A stretch of 64,000 nt of DNA from Raffaelea ambrosiae. Lineage: Eukaryota > Ascomycota > Sordariomycetes > Ophiostomatales > Ophiostomataceae. Both the position numbers and the translations under genes were made by a program. Where the stretch lies: positions 186,001 through 250,000 of the forward strand of contig PCDI01000001.1 in assembly GCA_002778195.1 (NCBI GenBank), read 5' to 3'. Numbering within the stretch: the first letter of the stretch is position 1; every line of letters starts with the position of its first letter. The notes under the pieces were generated by a model, which worked only from the letters and a program-made list of their open reading frames with translations, ran no database searches and was not told the DNA's origin. Below are positions 44,365 through 56,680 of the stretch, one piece after another.

Positions 44365-46468
44365 TGTGACGATGATGTCAAGTGGTGATGAAACTGCTAG
44401 TTGGATGGTTTAAGAGATGAATGTGAAGGTATAAAAGTCGTGGAGCGGGTGTGTGTACATGGATGTTGGCCAGCGCGAGAGGCAGTTGTTGTTCATCACA
44501 GTTGAATTGATGTAAGATTGTTTCGCCCGTCTACGATGACACAATGTCGAGAGACGAAGGGGAACAGGTCTCCCTTAAATAGACTTTCCCGGGATCCAGA
44601 GAAGATTATTTCGTAAAAAACAATACAGACGACCGGGTTCATTTGGTTACGGTTTCCGCAACTCGCCAAGAACTTCCAAGACTTGGAGGCTTCATGATCT
44701 TGATGAGGGTCAGCCATGGCAGGGTTCCCAACGAATGAGCAGCAATAGCAAAGACCTTTGACAAGGCCCTAGGCAAGCATGTACCACGCCATCACAGCAA
44801 GGACAAGACTTCGCCTTTGCTTTTTTGCTACAAGTTGGCACAGGTTTTGTGCCCCGGTTGCGTTGAGGCTCTTGGCGCCGGGTCTGGGCGGCCGATCGGA
44901 GTGAGGCTCTCTCGGCACGCATGGGGAGATAAGAATGGTTCTCGAATAGCCATTCGACGATTCAACAGCCGATCAAAGTTCCAAGCCTTGCCCCGTTTTC
45001 TCTTGGCCTATTCGTCATGGGCGCGCACGCTGTGGGGAGATGTCGTTATCAACAGCTCGTTGTTTCCCTCGTTTTCGTGGTACTAGTCTTGCCACAAAAG
45101 TCCGGCGTGCCTTCCAAAAGTGGAACTCGATTCGGCTGCGAGTCTTGTGACGGGGCAGGTGACGCACACAGCCAGGAGCGCCGAGATCTTGGCCAACCAT
45201 GGCACTCCATTCGTTTGTAAGCCTCTTTGCCTTGGCTGGATCGGAGTCGCCCCCTTCGCCAGCGTTACGTGTGGTTATCCTGTTGGTTTTTGGCCAGCCA
45301 ACCGAAACCCGAAGAGACTTGAGGAACCTGGGGAGGCTCGACGCCAAGACACACGGCCGCGAAGCCGGGCACGGAGGGGACGGTGCAGACAATTATTGGG
45401 TTGATGGCGCATCCTGCCAGAGTCGACAAACACAAAAAGGCAGGTGTTGGTTACCAATGCCGACGTTCTTGCCATGTGGACGACGGACGGCGGCAGAGGC
45501 TTCACGAAATGCAGAGGCTGGCGAAGGAGCCTCCGCGCGGTCGCTAAGCCAGAACAAGAAGGGACGTCATCTGGTCCCCGGATCGTAATATGCACACCAT
45601 GTTCTTCCATTTCTTCCAGTCCCCGATCTGTTACCCCACATGTAGCCTTGACGGTGATCGAGTATGTGACGGTACTTGCGGACCATCAGCCGCTCATGTC
45701 GTGCGATTTGCCGGACACCGTGCGCCGGACAGGCGCGCCCTGTGCTACCACGCCATCCTGCCACGGAGCAGGCCGTGCGCATCAGCGGCTCGAGCCACGG
45801 TGGGGAAACGCACCGTCGCAAACAATGCATCGACGGTTTTCCCTTTTCCTCCTCCCTGCCTTTCCATACCCTTCTTGGTTACGATTTTTTGTGTGGCCCT
45901 GTCCTTGCCTGTACCGTCCCTCTCCCTGTTCGACCCGCTTTGAAGCATGCTTCCCTGAGCTTCTGTCCGATCTGACGCTGCCCGCTCTGATTCGTCATGG
46001 AGCATGTCCGCCGTAATAGACTGGCGTGGCCAGTCCTTTCTCCGGCCTCCTGGCGTGCCACCGCCCTTTCCTCCTCCCTCAGCGGAAGGAACTGGCGATG
46101 CTTGGTTCCCCCCATTCTGCCAGCTTTGTTCCTGCCCGGATCCCAGTCCGTATTTTGTCTTCTCCGCCTTCCGTTAGTCAACCTCTCGGTCTGCCAGCTT
46201 TGTGTCCCAACCTTTCTCTTTCGTCCTCTTTTTCTCCTTCATCTTCCACCCACCTCCCACTGCTGCCAACCTTGCGCCGCTTTCCATCCTTTTTTGCTAC
46301 CCGCTGTGACCACCCATTTCTTTCTTTTGTTCAGACCTCTTGCCATATCTCCATCCGGGACAGCGCCATTGGCCAGTAGCTTGCTCTACATTCCTTCTTT
46401 TGCGCAATCGGATCCGCTGTCCCGTGCCCGTGGACCTGCTCCGCAAAGCCAACGATTACGTCATCGCA
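44365..46468. promoter_or_regulatory. Divergent promoter region of ENA and the gene at 46469
   Basis: 2.1 kb. Six GCCARG hexamers (either strand) lie at 44665, 44871, 45002, 45171, 45188 and 45231. The end nearest the 46469 gene is strongly pyrimidine-rich (45840-46350). Open frames such as 45997-46842 reflect this composition and show no domain. Confidence 0.5.
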
Positions 46469-47539
46469 ATGGCCGACGTCTCTGTTCCCCTGGCCACCAC
46501 AGGTACGGTCCTTTAGAAGAGGGGGCTGGCCTCTGTATTTGTTCACGTCTAGTTTCTGTGATTTCAATGCTGCTTTGGCTGCGGTTGCCGTTTTGCGCAT
46601 TTCCCGCTGCCCTTGTTGTGCTTAGAGCTCGGTCGCGCTTTTCGACTGGTCTAGACCAACCAAGCGCAATTCCAGCCGAGTCCTTTGCTTGCGCTCTTGC
46701 GCTCTTGCTATTACTGGGCGCGCAAGCTTTCTTCTTGTCGCAACAAGCTGGAATACGACTCGTCAAGGACTTGTTAGCTGACCTTTTCCGTCGCGCCATG
46801 GATAGTCACGACGCTCCCCGTCGATATGACAAAGGCGCCTGAGAGTGTAGCCGCACCGATCGCGGAGTCAAAGCCGGTCGAGGACACTGCTGCCACCACC
46901 ACCGACGCGACCATTTCGACCAGCGGTGTCGCTGACAAGGAGAAGCCCGAAGAGAAGACGGAAAAGAAGACGGCTGTAGCTTCTTCCCACGAGTCCACCG
47001 CTAGCAGCGACAAGCCCTTACCGCTCACGGAGCCACCTGCTGAGCTGCCTGCCCCTGTTGTGCCGACCATTACTGCTATGAATGGCGACAAAAAAGAGGA
47101 GCTTGCTGTTAAGACAGATAGCGCTTCAGCCACCAAGGACGTGGACACGAAGGATGCCGGCGCCGCCGGACCTGCCCCGGTGACGGCACCGGCTGCGCTT
47201 GCTACCGCTGACGCTGCCGTCGGCGAGAAGCGCAAGGTTGACGACGACAATAATGAAAGCGCGACTGCCAAGAACGGTGTCCTGCCTCTGACGGAGACGC
47301 CGGCTACGGAAACGAATGGCGAGTCGGCTGCCAAGAAGGCCAAGACCGAGGCTGAGGCCGAGGCTCCGGCCAGCGCTCCTGTCGCCAAGACGGAAACGGG
47401 TACAGAGGCCCCAAGCGCTACTCCTAAGCTCACCGAGCCTGTAAAGAAGACCACCAGGGCAAAGCGCGAGAAGAAGGTTTTGCCGCCGTTTGGAAGGACG
47501 GCGCGGAAGACCCGCAGCCAGGGCCCTGTGGATGCATAA
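46469..47539 (+). CDS. Low-complexity Lys/Glu/Ala-rich hypothetical protein
   Basis: Proposed exons 46469-46502 and 46806-47539, giving 255 aa. The donor is GTACGG, the acceptor GATAG, phase 1, joining MADVSVPLATT to VTTLPVDMTKAPES. Without the first exon the frame starts at the ATG at 46826 (237 aa). The protein is almost wholly disordered: alternating Ala/Thr/Pro and Lys/Glu stretches, two LPLTE repeats, basic clusters KKAKTE and KREKKVLPPFGRTARKTRSQ near the C-terminus that could be nuclear localisation signals, and no globular domain. The reverse strand holds a longer open frame (329 codons), but it lacks splice or domain support. The product is unrecognised and the first exon is tentative. 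Confidence 0.6.
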
Positions 47540-49742
47540 AAGAGAAGACCGGGGAGGCCGCCAGGGGCGCGTAGAGACGAGGCAGACAAGAAGGGAGAGA
47601 TATGCGTGGGGGCAGTGAAGGGAGAAGTACGGTACATCGTTTGTTTTGTGGGAATACTACGAAACATGGCGGTAAGCGGGTTCAAGACGCCTGCGAACCC
47701 GTTGCGTTGACAGGTAAGTGAAGGGCAAAAACGGGGTGTGGGGGCTAAAAACAAGTAAGACATATTTACAATAAATCTCCCGTTTGCATTTGGACCATAT
47801 CAGTTGGTGGATGAACGGGTGGTGCTTCCGAGGGCGGGTTTGCGCGTTGATCTAAACGGGCGGATGGTAATACATAGTTTCATATTTGGTCTGTACTTTT
47901 CATGGCAACGAACAGCACACGTAAAAAGGAAGTATCAGGAATGCCAGACTAATTCAGGACCCTTATGCGCATCATAGTAATATTCTGTTTGCTCAGGGCA
48001 GACAGTTGCATGAATGATGGACATTGCTGCCTTGTGGCGATCCACGAACAGACCCCCCCCCCTGCAACTCCAATTCAGGCAACGTCTTGTTTTCTTCTTT
48101 TCTTTACTTTTCTCACTGTCTTTCTTTTATTTTGTCGCCCTGCTCGCTGGATCGGGCCACATTTCATTCTTAGCCTCGCGGCCGGAAAGATAAAGTATTA
48201 AACACCGTCGCAATGACCGTCTTAGAGCATGCCATACCGTCAGAGCGAGCCAGCTGTCATGTTCGTCTTTAGCACTGGACCTCGTATCCGTCAGGCGGAT
48301 CCCATGAAGAATGCTTGTATCCATGCGGGCACCAACGGCTTTTTCCTTCCTTTGTTGAATTTGTGGGCATTATAATAGCGGCAGGCAAAAATAGAAGTCC
48401 ACCTGTGGCTTCTCGCCTTAGCGGACTGGTCTTTTCCCCTTTCTCTGCAATAAGCAAAAAAAAGAAACCCCAAAGATATGACAAAATACAGGGAATGGAG
48501 AGAGTTTGTGGATTCTCAAAGGGGGCTGTGGTACTATGGCGGCTGTCACTGGAACGCTGCCATTTGACGAAAAAAGAAAAAGAGGCTCTGACCAAATATA
48601 GTACGGGTATGATGGGCAATACCTGGAATATCTGGTCAGACAAACGAAATAGGAAGAAACCACGCAACATGATCTGGAAGCGACAGAAAACTGATTAGCC
48701 AACGCTGCCCCTGAGAATAAGTCAAACCCCTTTCTGTACGCCCTGTATTACGGTGCCGGTGGAGCAGGTCCCCACGAAAAGTTTGGTTCCACTGGCCCAG
48801 ACCCAATACGAGCGAGTACATAGTACTTGTACAATCCTCCACGTCTGCAATTTTGGCTTTTGTTCTCTTTTTCCCCTGCGTCACAGCTTCGACTTAGCTC
48901 CACACGCATGTGAGCAGGAGGACGTGTCGTGCCTCTCACCCTCCTTTCCTGTGTTGATCGGATCCCATTGTTAATATCTAACGTTGCATTTGGCATTCGT
49001 CCTTTTCCCTCTTTTCCCTTTTCTTTTTTACTTGTCCTGCCTCTCTTTTTTTTTTTTTTTTTTTTTGCCACACGTTTCTGTCCCTCTTTTTGCCTTTGTT
49101 GCGGATATCCAGTCCGTTTTTTGTTATTGGTTTCCGTCAGTCGCTTTTCTAGCGAAGTACCATATCTTACTTTTTGTTATACTCCATATCTATTGCAGTG
49201 TTTTCCCTCATTCCTTTTCCTGGCTCCCGCCTTATCGAGGAGATCTCTGCCCTAGGATACGAGCAGCACCTTGCCTGTCTATGGTCGATCATTCCCTAAT
49301 CCTGCCCCAATACAGCGGGGAGGCAAGAAAAATCGAATACGAGACCGTCTTCGCTCTGCTCTAAGCCAGTACAAGAGAACGGTTAAAGGCACCCGGTCCC
49401 ACGATTTTCGCGATCCTTTGCCTCCGTTCGCGTGTTTCGCGCCTCGTCTTCACCAACCGCACCCACGAATCTCGATCTACGTCCCCAGAATCCAGTGAAT
49501 CATAAGACATCTCGCATTCGCCATTCCACTGGACGAGCAGCTTACCAGCTTCCTATCAGCAGGCACTGATAGGATTGGCCTGTAGGGAAAGGCGCCCGGA
49601 ATCCACACGTTGCGAGACGCATATCGACCTGGTCCGCGACCTACGTCTTCCCCAGCTCGGCACGCCGACCCCAATACCCGTTTTGAATTCGTCCCTACTC
49701 TGCACTCAGACGACAACAAGGAGATCGATCCGCACTGTAACC
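47540..49742. other. Long upstream region of the CSC1-like gene
   Basis: 2.2 kb. Pyrimidine-rich from about 48900 to 49240 with a T21 run at 49046-49066, and one TACATAGTA at 48827-48835. Probably the 3' flank of the previous gene plus promoter and long 5' leader. No gene recognised. Confidence 0.45.
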
Positions 49743-52700
49743 ATGGATATCGTCACCAAAACCATCCCTCTGATCCTTCCGAGAGCTTCGGAAGAGGTTG
49801 CAACCGCAAGCGCAACAACTCCCGCGGAGGAGCTCCTCCAGCTTCTCGAGAACCCATTCGGCAACACGGTGTGTAGTTTTACGTCCTTTGTCATTGTTCC
49901 CCTTTTCCCTTTATCCCCCGCCACCCCTTTCAATCTTGTCCACTCGCGCTGACTTTCACCAGCTGCAAGTTGGTTCTATTTGGGCCTCCATAGGCACCTC
50001 TTTCGGCGTGACCGCCGGCGTCGCCCTCATCTTTTCCCTCGTCCGACCATTCCACACGATCGTTTATGCCCCGAAGCTGAAGCATGCCGACGAACAACAC
50101 ACTCCGCCGCCTTTGGGGAAGGGCATCTTTGCCTGGATCGGGCCGTTGTGGAAGACCAATGAACAAGACCTGGTCCGGCTAGTCGGTTTGGACGGAGCGG
50201 TCTTCATGCGCTTCACTCTTATGTGCCGTAACATATTTGTCTGTCTCGCAGTCCTAGGCTGTGCTGTTCTGGCTCCAGTCAACTACACCAAGAGCGTGCG
50301 ATATGGCAATGATAGCTGGCTGAACATGCTGGGCCCGGCAAATGTCTGGGGCGATACGCAATGGGTTCAGTCTATCATGGTTTGGGCCTTCAACATCATT
50401 GTCTGCTTCTTTCTCTGGTGGAATTATAGGAGGGTTCTACGGCTGCGACGACAGTACTTCGAGAGCCCTGAGTACCAGATGAGCCTTCACTCCCGGACTC
50501 TGATGGTATGCTTTTTTTGATCTAAATTTCCTGCAACAACTGCCTTCTTAAAATACATATATCAGACTCTAACAACTCTAGGTGTACGATATACCCAAGA
50601 AATTTAGCTCCGACGAGGGAATTGCCCGAATCATTGACGAAGTCGCCCCCAATTCGTCATTCTCGCGAACGGCTATCGCCCGTAACGTCAAGATTCTCCC
50701 CGAGCTGATCAAGGACCATGAAAAATGCGTGCGCTCTCTCGAATCTGTCCTTGCCAAATATTTAAAAGACCCCCAAAACCTTCCGCCCAGTAGGCCGATG
50801 TGCCGGCCTTCGAAGAAAGACCCATCTTACAGCACCTACCCGAAGGGCAAGAAGATCGATGCCATTGAATACTACACCCAGCGGATCAAGCAGCTGGAAT
50901 TGGAGATCAGAGAGGTCCGCCAGAGTGTTGACAAGCGCAACACCATGCCGTACGGCTTTGCCTCGTTCTCCGACATTAGTGAGGCTCACTCGATCGCCTA
51001 CGCAGCACGGAAGAAGAAGCCCCATGGAGCTACCATTAAGCTAGCCACTCGCCCAGGTGACATTATCTGGGACAACATGCCTCTGTCTGCTGCCAGCCGC
51101 AGTCGCCGCCGCTTCATGAACAACGTTTGGGTCGCTTTGCTCACTATTCTGTGGGTGGCTCCCAACGCCATGATTGCAATTTTCTTGGTCAACTTGAGCA
51201 ACCTAGGTCTCCTCTGGAAGGCGTTCAATGACCAACTTATAGCCAATACTTCTTTTTGGCAGTTGGTCCAAGGTGTGGCCTCTCCAGCTCTCACATCCAC
51301 TGTCTACCTACTGTTGCCTATTGTGTTCCGTCGCTTGGCGATTCAGTCCGGCGACCAGACGAAAACGGGTCGTGAGCGGCACGTTCTGGCGAAGCTATAT
51401 TCTTTCTTTGTCTTCAACAACCTCATTATCTTCTCGCTTTTCGGCGCCATTTGGAGCTTTGTATCTGGTGTTGTCAGCAGTACCAGCAAGGGCGTTAACG
51501 GGTGGCAAGCCATTGTTCTTGAGAAACCAGGCGACACCCTGCTTACTAGTCTCTGCAAGATTTCTCCGTTTTGGATCACCTGGTTGCTCCAACGCCAGCT
51601 GGGTGTGGCTGTCGACCTGGCCCAGCTTTGGCCTTTGTTCTGGGGATTCATCATGCGCAAATTCAGCAGCCCAACGCCACGAGAGCTCATCGAGCTCACA
51701 GCACCGTCGCCATTGGACTATGCCAGCTACTATAACTACTTCCTCTTCTATTCGACTGTGGCCTTGTGCTTTGCGACCATCCAGCCTCTTGTTTTACCTG
51801 CTGCCGCCATTTATTTTGCTATCGACGTTGTTCTGCGAAAGTACTTGATTTTGTACGTTTTTGTCACGAAAACTGAGTCCGGTGGCGTGTTCTGGCGCGT
51901 ACTTTTCAACCGATTCGTGTTTGGCACCATCCTTGCGGATTTGGTGGTCTTCGTTGTTGTCTTTGTTAGAGGCAATGCGGACCACCTGCAGGCCTACGTT
52001 ATTGCCCCACTGCCCTTCTTACTCGTCGGGTTCAAATTCTACTGCTCCCGGACATTTGACGACAAGATGCACTACTACACGACACATAATGTTACCGCCA
52101 GCCCCGAAGCCGGATTGAGCCTTGCCAACAAGGAAAACCTCCGCAGTGATCGGCTGGCTTCTCGATTCGGCCATCCTGCTTTGTACAGGCCCCTGATCAC
52201 GCCCATGGTGCACGCAAAGGCCCAGAATATCCTTGCCAGTGTTTACTCAGGTCGTCTTACGGCTGGTCGCGAAGCGGGTAGCGGTGACTCGGTGTCCGTA
52301 TCCGGTTACTCCGACATGTATGTGTTGGATCCGATGAATTCAAAACGCCCTGGCAAGGTCGCCGACAACGCCAGTGTCAGCAATATTTCTATGCCTGGAT
52401 TTGAGTTGGTTCCTGAGTCAAGACTAGACTTTGAGTTCTACAAGAATAGAGACGAGTTTGCAGAAGACCATGGCGGTGGCGAGATCTTTGGAACCCCAAG
52501 GGATCTAATTCGCCCAGGCACACCGGGCAGCACGATCGCCAGCTTTGACTCCAGGCCCGGGACACCGGTTGGAGGCATGACTGGCCGGCGGCAATTCTCA
52601 ACTGCTTCTGTTGGCGGGTATGGCGGTGAGGCAGGAACGACATATGCGCCTGGATACAACAAGCCTGGGCAGAATACATCGCAGTACATAATCAGTTCGT

Positions 52701-53182
52701 CACGGACACAGTCGCCGGCTCCGTACAGAGGTGCACGCTCTGCCTCCCCTGGACCCAATACGGGTTTGGGTGCAGCCTTGGATGTTACCCGATCGCGATC
52801 GCCGTTCTATGCTGCTGGTGGGGATGGAAACGACAGTTCGTCCAATCTCGTCGGCAACGCCGCAGCGATGCCTACATTTGGCCCGGCGAACTCACGCACG
52901 TCCAGTCCAAGAGGCAGCCCAAGAGCACCAGAGCGCTCTGCAAGTGGACCGCAGGGTCCTGGCAACTGGAATTTCGAACGCACGATAGTTAACCCTCGTG
53001 CCCAGATGTATGGCAGCAGTGGCAGTCGGTATGGCTATGGAAACGTTCCTCAGGAAGACCTTGATACGGATCCAACGCAGTATGACTACTTCCGGGGCCG
53101 CAGCACTTCAAGACAAAATACGGGCAATTCATGGAACGGTCACCACGGGTCTGGCAGCCCCGGAAGGGCACCACCGAATTAG
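49743..53182 (+). CDS. CSC1/TMEM63-like osmosensitive cation channel (DUF221, RSN1_7TM)
   Basis: Three exons: 49743-49868, 49963-50505 and 50582-53182; 1089 aa. Introns are 94 and 76 bp, both phase 0; the third exon opens with GTG-TAC after CTAG. The order matches the family: an N-terminal membrane block (SIWASIGTSFGVTAG, then RPFHTIVYAPK), the cytosolic loop with VYDIPKKFSSDEGI, and the 7TM region with ITWLLQRQLGVAVDLAQLWP and PLDYASYYNYFLFYSTVALCF. It ends in a long (~330 aa) disordered Ser/Gly/Pro-rich tail with repeated TPG/RPGTP and RSxSP motifs that may be phosphorylated. Members conduct cations in response to hyperosmotic or mechanical stress. Which fungal paralogue it is remains open. 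Confidence 0.9.
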
Positions 53183-53715
53183 TTACTCGGCGGTGGTCCA
53201 TCTATGCCGCCAGCGGCCCGAAGACCGCGAGACAGTCTCCGGCGTGAGATATTTCGAAGACGAGCCTGATGCTTTGCTTAGCAACTTGCACTTTCTAATC
53301 TATGACTATATAATCTTTGCTGGTGCTGAGAGGCCGAACTGGATGTCTGCCCCGCCATGCAACATTTTCTTCATCTTGTTTCACTTTACTATGTTTGTTT
53401 GTTTTGGGGGCCGGGGGGGGGGGGATTTATTCAGTTTTCTGCATGTTCTTTAATAATGGAGTTTTCTGGGGCGGTTGTGTTTATTAAGCGCTGGGGGAAA
53501 CGCATTCTAAAGAATATAGACCTGGGAAGGAAGGGAAATGCCAGCCTGCTCCTATGTACAGGGCAGACAGTGATAAAAGCTTGCATCTATTTTTTCGTCT
53601 AAAATCTTCTCTCGTGATCTACAAGGCTTCTTGCCGTGACAAAGATTGGCCAAGGTCCTGTCTAAGGCATACATGTTGCAGCGTATGGCTGACTAAAGAC
53701 TGTCCATACAAGCCA
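53183..53715. other. Intergenic between convergent genes
   Basis: 533 bp of 3' flanks, with a G-rich run (GGGGGCCGGGGGGGGGGGG) around 53405-53423. Nothing coding recognised. Confidence 0.5.
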
Positions 53716-54892
53716 TCAAAGCGACAAGACTGGGCAGTGACCATTACCACTGGTATGGAAAGCGTAGGCCTGAAGAACGGCGCGCAGATGCGACGTCGCT
53801 GCTAGGAGCACAAAGACGTGGAAAATCTGGTGAGAGCTGCCCCAAATGTCGAAGCGACCGGGAGCAAGCCGTTCAGGGAAGCGGCACTGAAAGTGTTAAA
53901 ATATAGGCCAGTCTGGAACAGGATGCAAGGTGGCAGCTCACGGCATATAGAACAGCGCCAAAGATGTATAGGGCACCCTGCAGGAGAATCCAATTAAGAC
54001 CCATTCTCTCGTTGAGCCGTTGATAGCGGATTGCGAGGGAATCAACCGTGCCGTCCCCATGGTTTTCGAGGAAAAAGAGGCCATGGGCAATGGGCACGAA
54101 ACCAGAAGTGCCCAGGCCAATAAACAGCATGGCCCGGTATGGGCGCCACTGCGGAGCGCGGAAGTGCTCGAGCCAAGATACAATAAGGCAGGCCATGCCG
54201 AGAAGATTGATCTAGCCATGTGTGAGAGACGAGAAATATCGCAAGGAAGCTGCTATCAGGAAACTTACCAGATACATGTAGAACGTCAGCCAGCGCGGGT
54301 GGCAGAACAGACCATAGTAGAGCGCGGGCATGTAGCTGCCTACAATCAGCAGAACAATGCCCGAGTAGTCCAGCTTGTTGCCCCAGCGGTTCACGGCCGG
54401 ACTGTGGTTCGTCAGAGAGTGGTATGTCGCGCTCATACCAAGACATGCGAAAGCTCCGGCGGCGAAGCAGAAGTGGACAAGTGTAGATGACGAGGCGGAG
54501 CCCAGCTTGTGAATGCCGGAGGCCTCGGCGCCGTCCAGGTCCAGGCCGAGGAGACGCTTCAGCAGTGGCCACTCGACGTACAGACAGGCCGCCAGGGTGA
54601 CAGCGACCAGCGCGCCTCCCAGGTGCGTCCAGATGTTAACGGATTCGTTGTGTATGTGGGCAACACTGCGGAACGACTTGGCATAGCTGTTCGATGTGGG
54701 ACGGTAGCCGCTCAGAATGAAGGCATTATCACGGCGCCAGGCCGGGAGCTCGTCCCAGTGGAGAAGTCGTGTTGCGTCTCGGGTAGGGGATGATGGGGCG
54801 GGCCTGTCTTGAGCTTCTTCACGGTTGTATTTTGCCGGAACAGATTCTATGGGTTTGCGCCGGACAGCAGCAGCCCGGGTCTCGGCCGCCAT
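53716..54892 (-). CDS. PAQR / haemolysin-III family membrane protein (Izh/adiponectin-receptor-like)
   Basis: Three exons: 54892-54269, 54211-53942 and 53886-53716; 354 aa. Introns are 57 and 55 bp, both phase 0 (GTAAGT...CTAG and GTGAGC...TCAG). A polar N-terminus (about 75 aa) precedes RSVAHIHNESVNIWTH and seven membrane segments. Zinc-ligand histidines fit MSATYHSLTNHS and the C-terminal FDIWGSSHQIFHVFV. In yeast the Izh proteins affect zinc and sterol homeostasis; the family is thought to include ceramidase-like hydrolases. The visible His residues and the Ser in SATYHS are consistent with an active member. Length is typical. Confidence 0.92.
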
Positions 54893-55659
54893 GGTGCGTG
54901 GTGTGTTAGTCGGCTGACCAGGTGAATGGGAGCAGAAATGGGTGCAAAACAGGTACAGAAAATGAGGGGAACGTTTTCAGAGCTAGTTATCCAACGACCT
55001 TGGAGGTCTTCTAGGGGACAGAAAACAGCGACAGGTGGTTGTCAAACAAAGGGAAGAAGCGACCTCTCAACAATTACATGGCTGCTTTTGTTGGGAACGT
55101 TTTCGCGGCTCTTCTCGGCAGCACCCGCGAGGGGGGCCACTTTTGACGCAAGCGGAGCGGGCTGCAGGGAAGATTTTAGTGTGGCTTGCATGTGAATGCA
55201 AGGCATGTGAATGCCGTCTCGCGCTGTTTCGTCTGCGAGACACCGAAACATAGGCACCAACGTATTGGCCTACTGTTTGACATGCTGGATTGATAGAGAT
55301 AAGCCGCCGATTCTTCACGCCGCCAACTGTTTTCGCCTTTGATTTACAGTTTTAGTTGGGTTTATTCGCAAAACAAAGACTGCCCCTATGACGGGCTTCT
55401 AATGGCACAAATACGCTCAGTTTACCAGAGCAGCACTCCAGCCTGGACTCCGATTAGTCTCGCTCAGGACGTCTTCAGAATGTTTCCCGACGTTTCTGCA
55501 GCATGGACCAGTATTTCTTTTCCGTCGTCAGGAATATCGTCGCTTCAGTTCAGTGCTGTGGCTTTTCGTCCAGTGATGCTCGAGACTAGTCGGTCGCATC
55601 AAAAATATCCAAATATCCATACCTCGGCCATCTCATACATAAACAAATTCACATCTTTC
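54893..55659. other. Intergenic upstream of PAQR gene and downstream of TMA7
   Basis: 767 bp between two minus-strand genes: promoter of the PAQR gene and 3' flank of TMA7. No gene recognised. Confidence 0.5.
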
Positions 55660-56001
55660 TCATTTCTTGCCGCTCTTCTTGATGCCCTGGTTGCCTGTGT
55701 TGAGGGGGCCCTTCTTGCCCTTGGCCTTCTCAGCCAGCTCCTTGCGAGCCTTCTCCTCTGTAGATGGGTGTCAGTGGGCTGCGAGATGTCGACTACCGGG
55801 GTAGAATCTGGTGAATCTCTGCTCACCTGCACGCTTCTTCTCAAGGAAAGCCTTGTCGTCGTCGTCGAGCTCCTTCTTGTCCTTCTTGGCCGACTTGAGA
55901 GGCTTCACCTTGCCGCCTTGAATGTGTCAGTCACGTCGCTGTCGCAGGCATGCTTTTTCTGCTGGCTTTGTGCACGCACCTTCGCGATTTTGGCCACCCA
56001 T
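55660..56001 (-). CDS. tma7: Translation machinery-associated protein 7 (TMA7/CCDC72)
   Basis: Three small exons: 56001-55980, 55916-55827 and 55757-55660; 69 aa. Donors are GTGCGT and GTGAGC, acceptors AAG and CAG, and phases 1 and 1 agree. The product begins MGGQNREGGKVKPLKS, is highly charged (KKDKKELDDDDKAFLEKK) and ends KGPLNTGNQGIKKSGKK, the family signature. TMA7 is a conserved ribosome-associated protein of about 64 aa with a mild effect on translation in yeast. The gene is easily missed because no exon exceeds 100 bp. It shares a 679-bp divergent promoter with the PRP4 kinase gene. Confidence 0.95.
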
Positions 56002-56680
56002 TGTTATTACAGGTGTATATGAACGTCCGCTGAAATGGAGACAGCGTTATTGGAAACCCAAGTATCCTTGCTTCGCGGGCGAAATCCGGCAGATGTCGCG
56101 ATAATGTGAGGAAAACCCCCTCTCGCCGCCCCCCAAAGTTTGACGGCAAACTTTGCCCCTCCATTCGCGCTCGGTTGGCGGATTAATCAGCGGCCGAGAG
56201 CCTGGCCAATCAGACGATGCAGCAAGACCAGTCCAGCCTGGCTTTACTGTGTACGTGTGAGCAGCCTGCCTATCAACAGCCTTCCGCCTACAGTTTTTTT
56301 CCCAGCATCACAAATTTATCCTGTGTCTCCCGCTACTGCAGCACAATTGCCATCAACACCAGTCCCGGCACGACCCATCTGAAGTATCAGAGAAGCATAT
56401 CTGCATCTTCCTGCATTTGGCAACCCCGCTCGGGTCATGTCCTGAGTCTGCAGAAGATCCAGAGGATTGATCCGGTTCGGCTCTTGCCTCTCCCCAAGCA
56501 TTAGGATAGAAAGAAGAAGCAGTGGATGGTGGACAGAGTATTTGGCGGAGGAACTATTGCAAGACTTAGCTGGCTGACACTTGAGAAACAATCTGTTTCA
56601 TTGCATCGACTCTGCACAGCTTCCTGCGGATCATCCTTCTGAAGACGCGCAAGGCAGCATCGGCGACAACTGCGGCAAAC
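56002..56680. promoter_or_regulatory. Divergent promoter of TMA7 and PRP4 kinase genes
   Basis: 679 bp. No named site recognised. Open frames here lack domains. Confidence 0.5.

Noticed and set aside
45997..46842. 281-codon plus-strand open frame before the low-complexity gene
   Set aside because: A product of the pyrimidine-rich leader (Leu/Pro/Ser/Phe-rich); it overlaps the proposed first exon and intron.
46774..47763. 329-codon minus-strand open frame
   Set aside because: It mirrors a low-complexity plus-strand gene; no domain, no start context and no splice structure.
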